NCBI GenBank assembly: GCA_905235495.1
Contig: CAJOMK010000097.1
Span: 1-5,070 of the forward strand
Direction: 5' to 3'
Length of the DNA: 5,070 nt
DNA from: an uncultured Methanobrevibacter sp.
GTDB lineage: Archaea > Methanobacteriota > Methanobacteria > Methanobacteriales > Methanobacteriaceae
The notes under the pieces are model-generated. The model was not told the DNA's origin. It saw only the letters and a list, made by a program, of their open reading frames with translations, and searched no databases. How positions within the stretch are numbered: position 1 is the first letter of the stretch; the number at the start of each line of letters is the position of its first letter. This document shows positions 4,879-5,070 of the stretch, piece after piece. Position numbers and translations under genes: made by a program.

Positions 4879-5070
4879 ATGAGATGTGTTGGAACAGTAG
4901 TACGTGGAATAAGAACACCAATTATTAAAGAAAATGATGATTTAGCAACAATAGTCGTAGATTCATTGATTGCAGCAAAAGAAAGTGAAGGATTTGAATT
5001 CAAAGATAAAGATATCGTTGCAATTACAGAAGCAGTTGTAGGTATTTCAGAAGGAAACTATGTTACTGTA
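4879..5070 (+). CDS. Coenzyme F420-0:L-glutamate ligase (CofE) family protein, N-terminal part (3' end outside window)
   Basis: The first 64 codons are visible, beginning MRCVGTVVRGIRTPIIKENDDLATIV. From memory this matches the start of proteins annotated as coenzyme F420-0:L-glutamate ligase or F420 ligase-like: an RGIRTPII-type loop, then a DDL helix, then the strand DIVAITEAVVGISEGNYV. The CofE reaction adds gamma-linked L-glutamate to F420-0 using GTP in the cytoplasm. The opening MRCVGTVVRGIRTPII differs from canonical CofE, so this is more likely the longer paralogous group whose exact substrate is uncertain; no gene symbol is given for that reason. The start is firm: ATG 4879 with AGGAG (4866-4870) at 8 nt spacing. 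Upstream are the hairpin, TATA-like box and 14-bp repeat array. The diagnostic metal- and GTP-binding residues lie mostly beyond the window. Confidence 0.72.
   Translation, partial: MRCVGTVVRGIRTPIIKENDDLATIVVDSLIAAKESEGFEFKDKDIVAITEAVVGISEGNYVTV

Noticed and set aside
1..5070. tRNA, rRNA or other structured RNA gene
   Set aside because: No GC-rich cloverleaf-like segment or conserved tRNA arm sequence was seen on either strand; intergenic DNA is uniformly AT-rich.

Overview
This AT-rich window most resembles a Methanobacteriales genome, probably Methanobrevibacter. The inference rests on three things: TATA-type archaeal promoters, oligo-T terminators and GGTGAT-type Shine-Dalgarno (SD) sites, and the beginning of a coenzyme F420 gamma-glutamyl ligase family gene. 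The genus call is from composition and protein resemblance only.

Layout. (1) 3-587, + strand: the C-terminal three quarters of thiD, the thiamine-pyrimidine kinase, cut by the window edge. (2) 588-756: a convergent spacer with oligo-T terminators, two hairpin-forming sequences and a 20/21-bp tandem duplication that runs into the stop codon of the next gene. (3) 757-3539, - strand: a three-gene ABC importer of the nitrate/sulfonate/taurine (SsuABC/TauABC/NMT1-like) type, transcribed in the order binding protein, permease, ATPase. A 280-nt gap with a terminator-like hairpin separates the binding protein from the permease; a 58-nt gap separates permease from ATPase. All three genes carry a GTG-containing SD 5-6 nt before the start. 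This moves the permease and ATPase starts downstream of the first in-frame GTG, to GTG 2311 and TTG 1509. (4) 3540-4177: 638 nt without a convincing gene, holding the importer promoter, a 14-codon ORF with a good SD, a 12-bp palindrome and interleaved repeats. (5) 4178-4561, - strand: a zinc-ribbon plus helix-turn-helix protein matching only the N-terminal part of IS1595/ISXO2-type transposases, with no catalytic domain. (6) 4562-4878: a degenerate 44-bp tandem duplication, a 14-bp minisatellite (about 4.6 copies), a TATA-like box and an 8-bp perfect hairpin. (7) 4879 onward, + strand: the first 64 codons of the F420 ligase-like gene, with a strong SD.

How the genes work together. The importer genes form one functional unit: an extracytoplasmic, membrane-anchored binding protein delivers substrate to a permease driven by the cytoplasmic ATPase. 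The substrate cannot be read from the sequence. Coenzyme M or another sulfonate is plausible for a methanogen. A thiamine pyrimidine is an alternative because the binding protein is NMT1-like and thiD is adjacent, though convergent. I see no complete new defence or mobile system here. The most unusual material is the non-coding repeat and hairpin structure around the transposase remnant and upstream of the F420 ligase-like gene.
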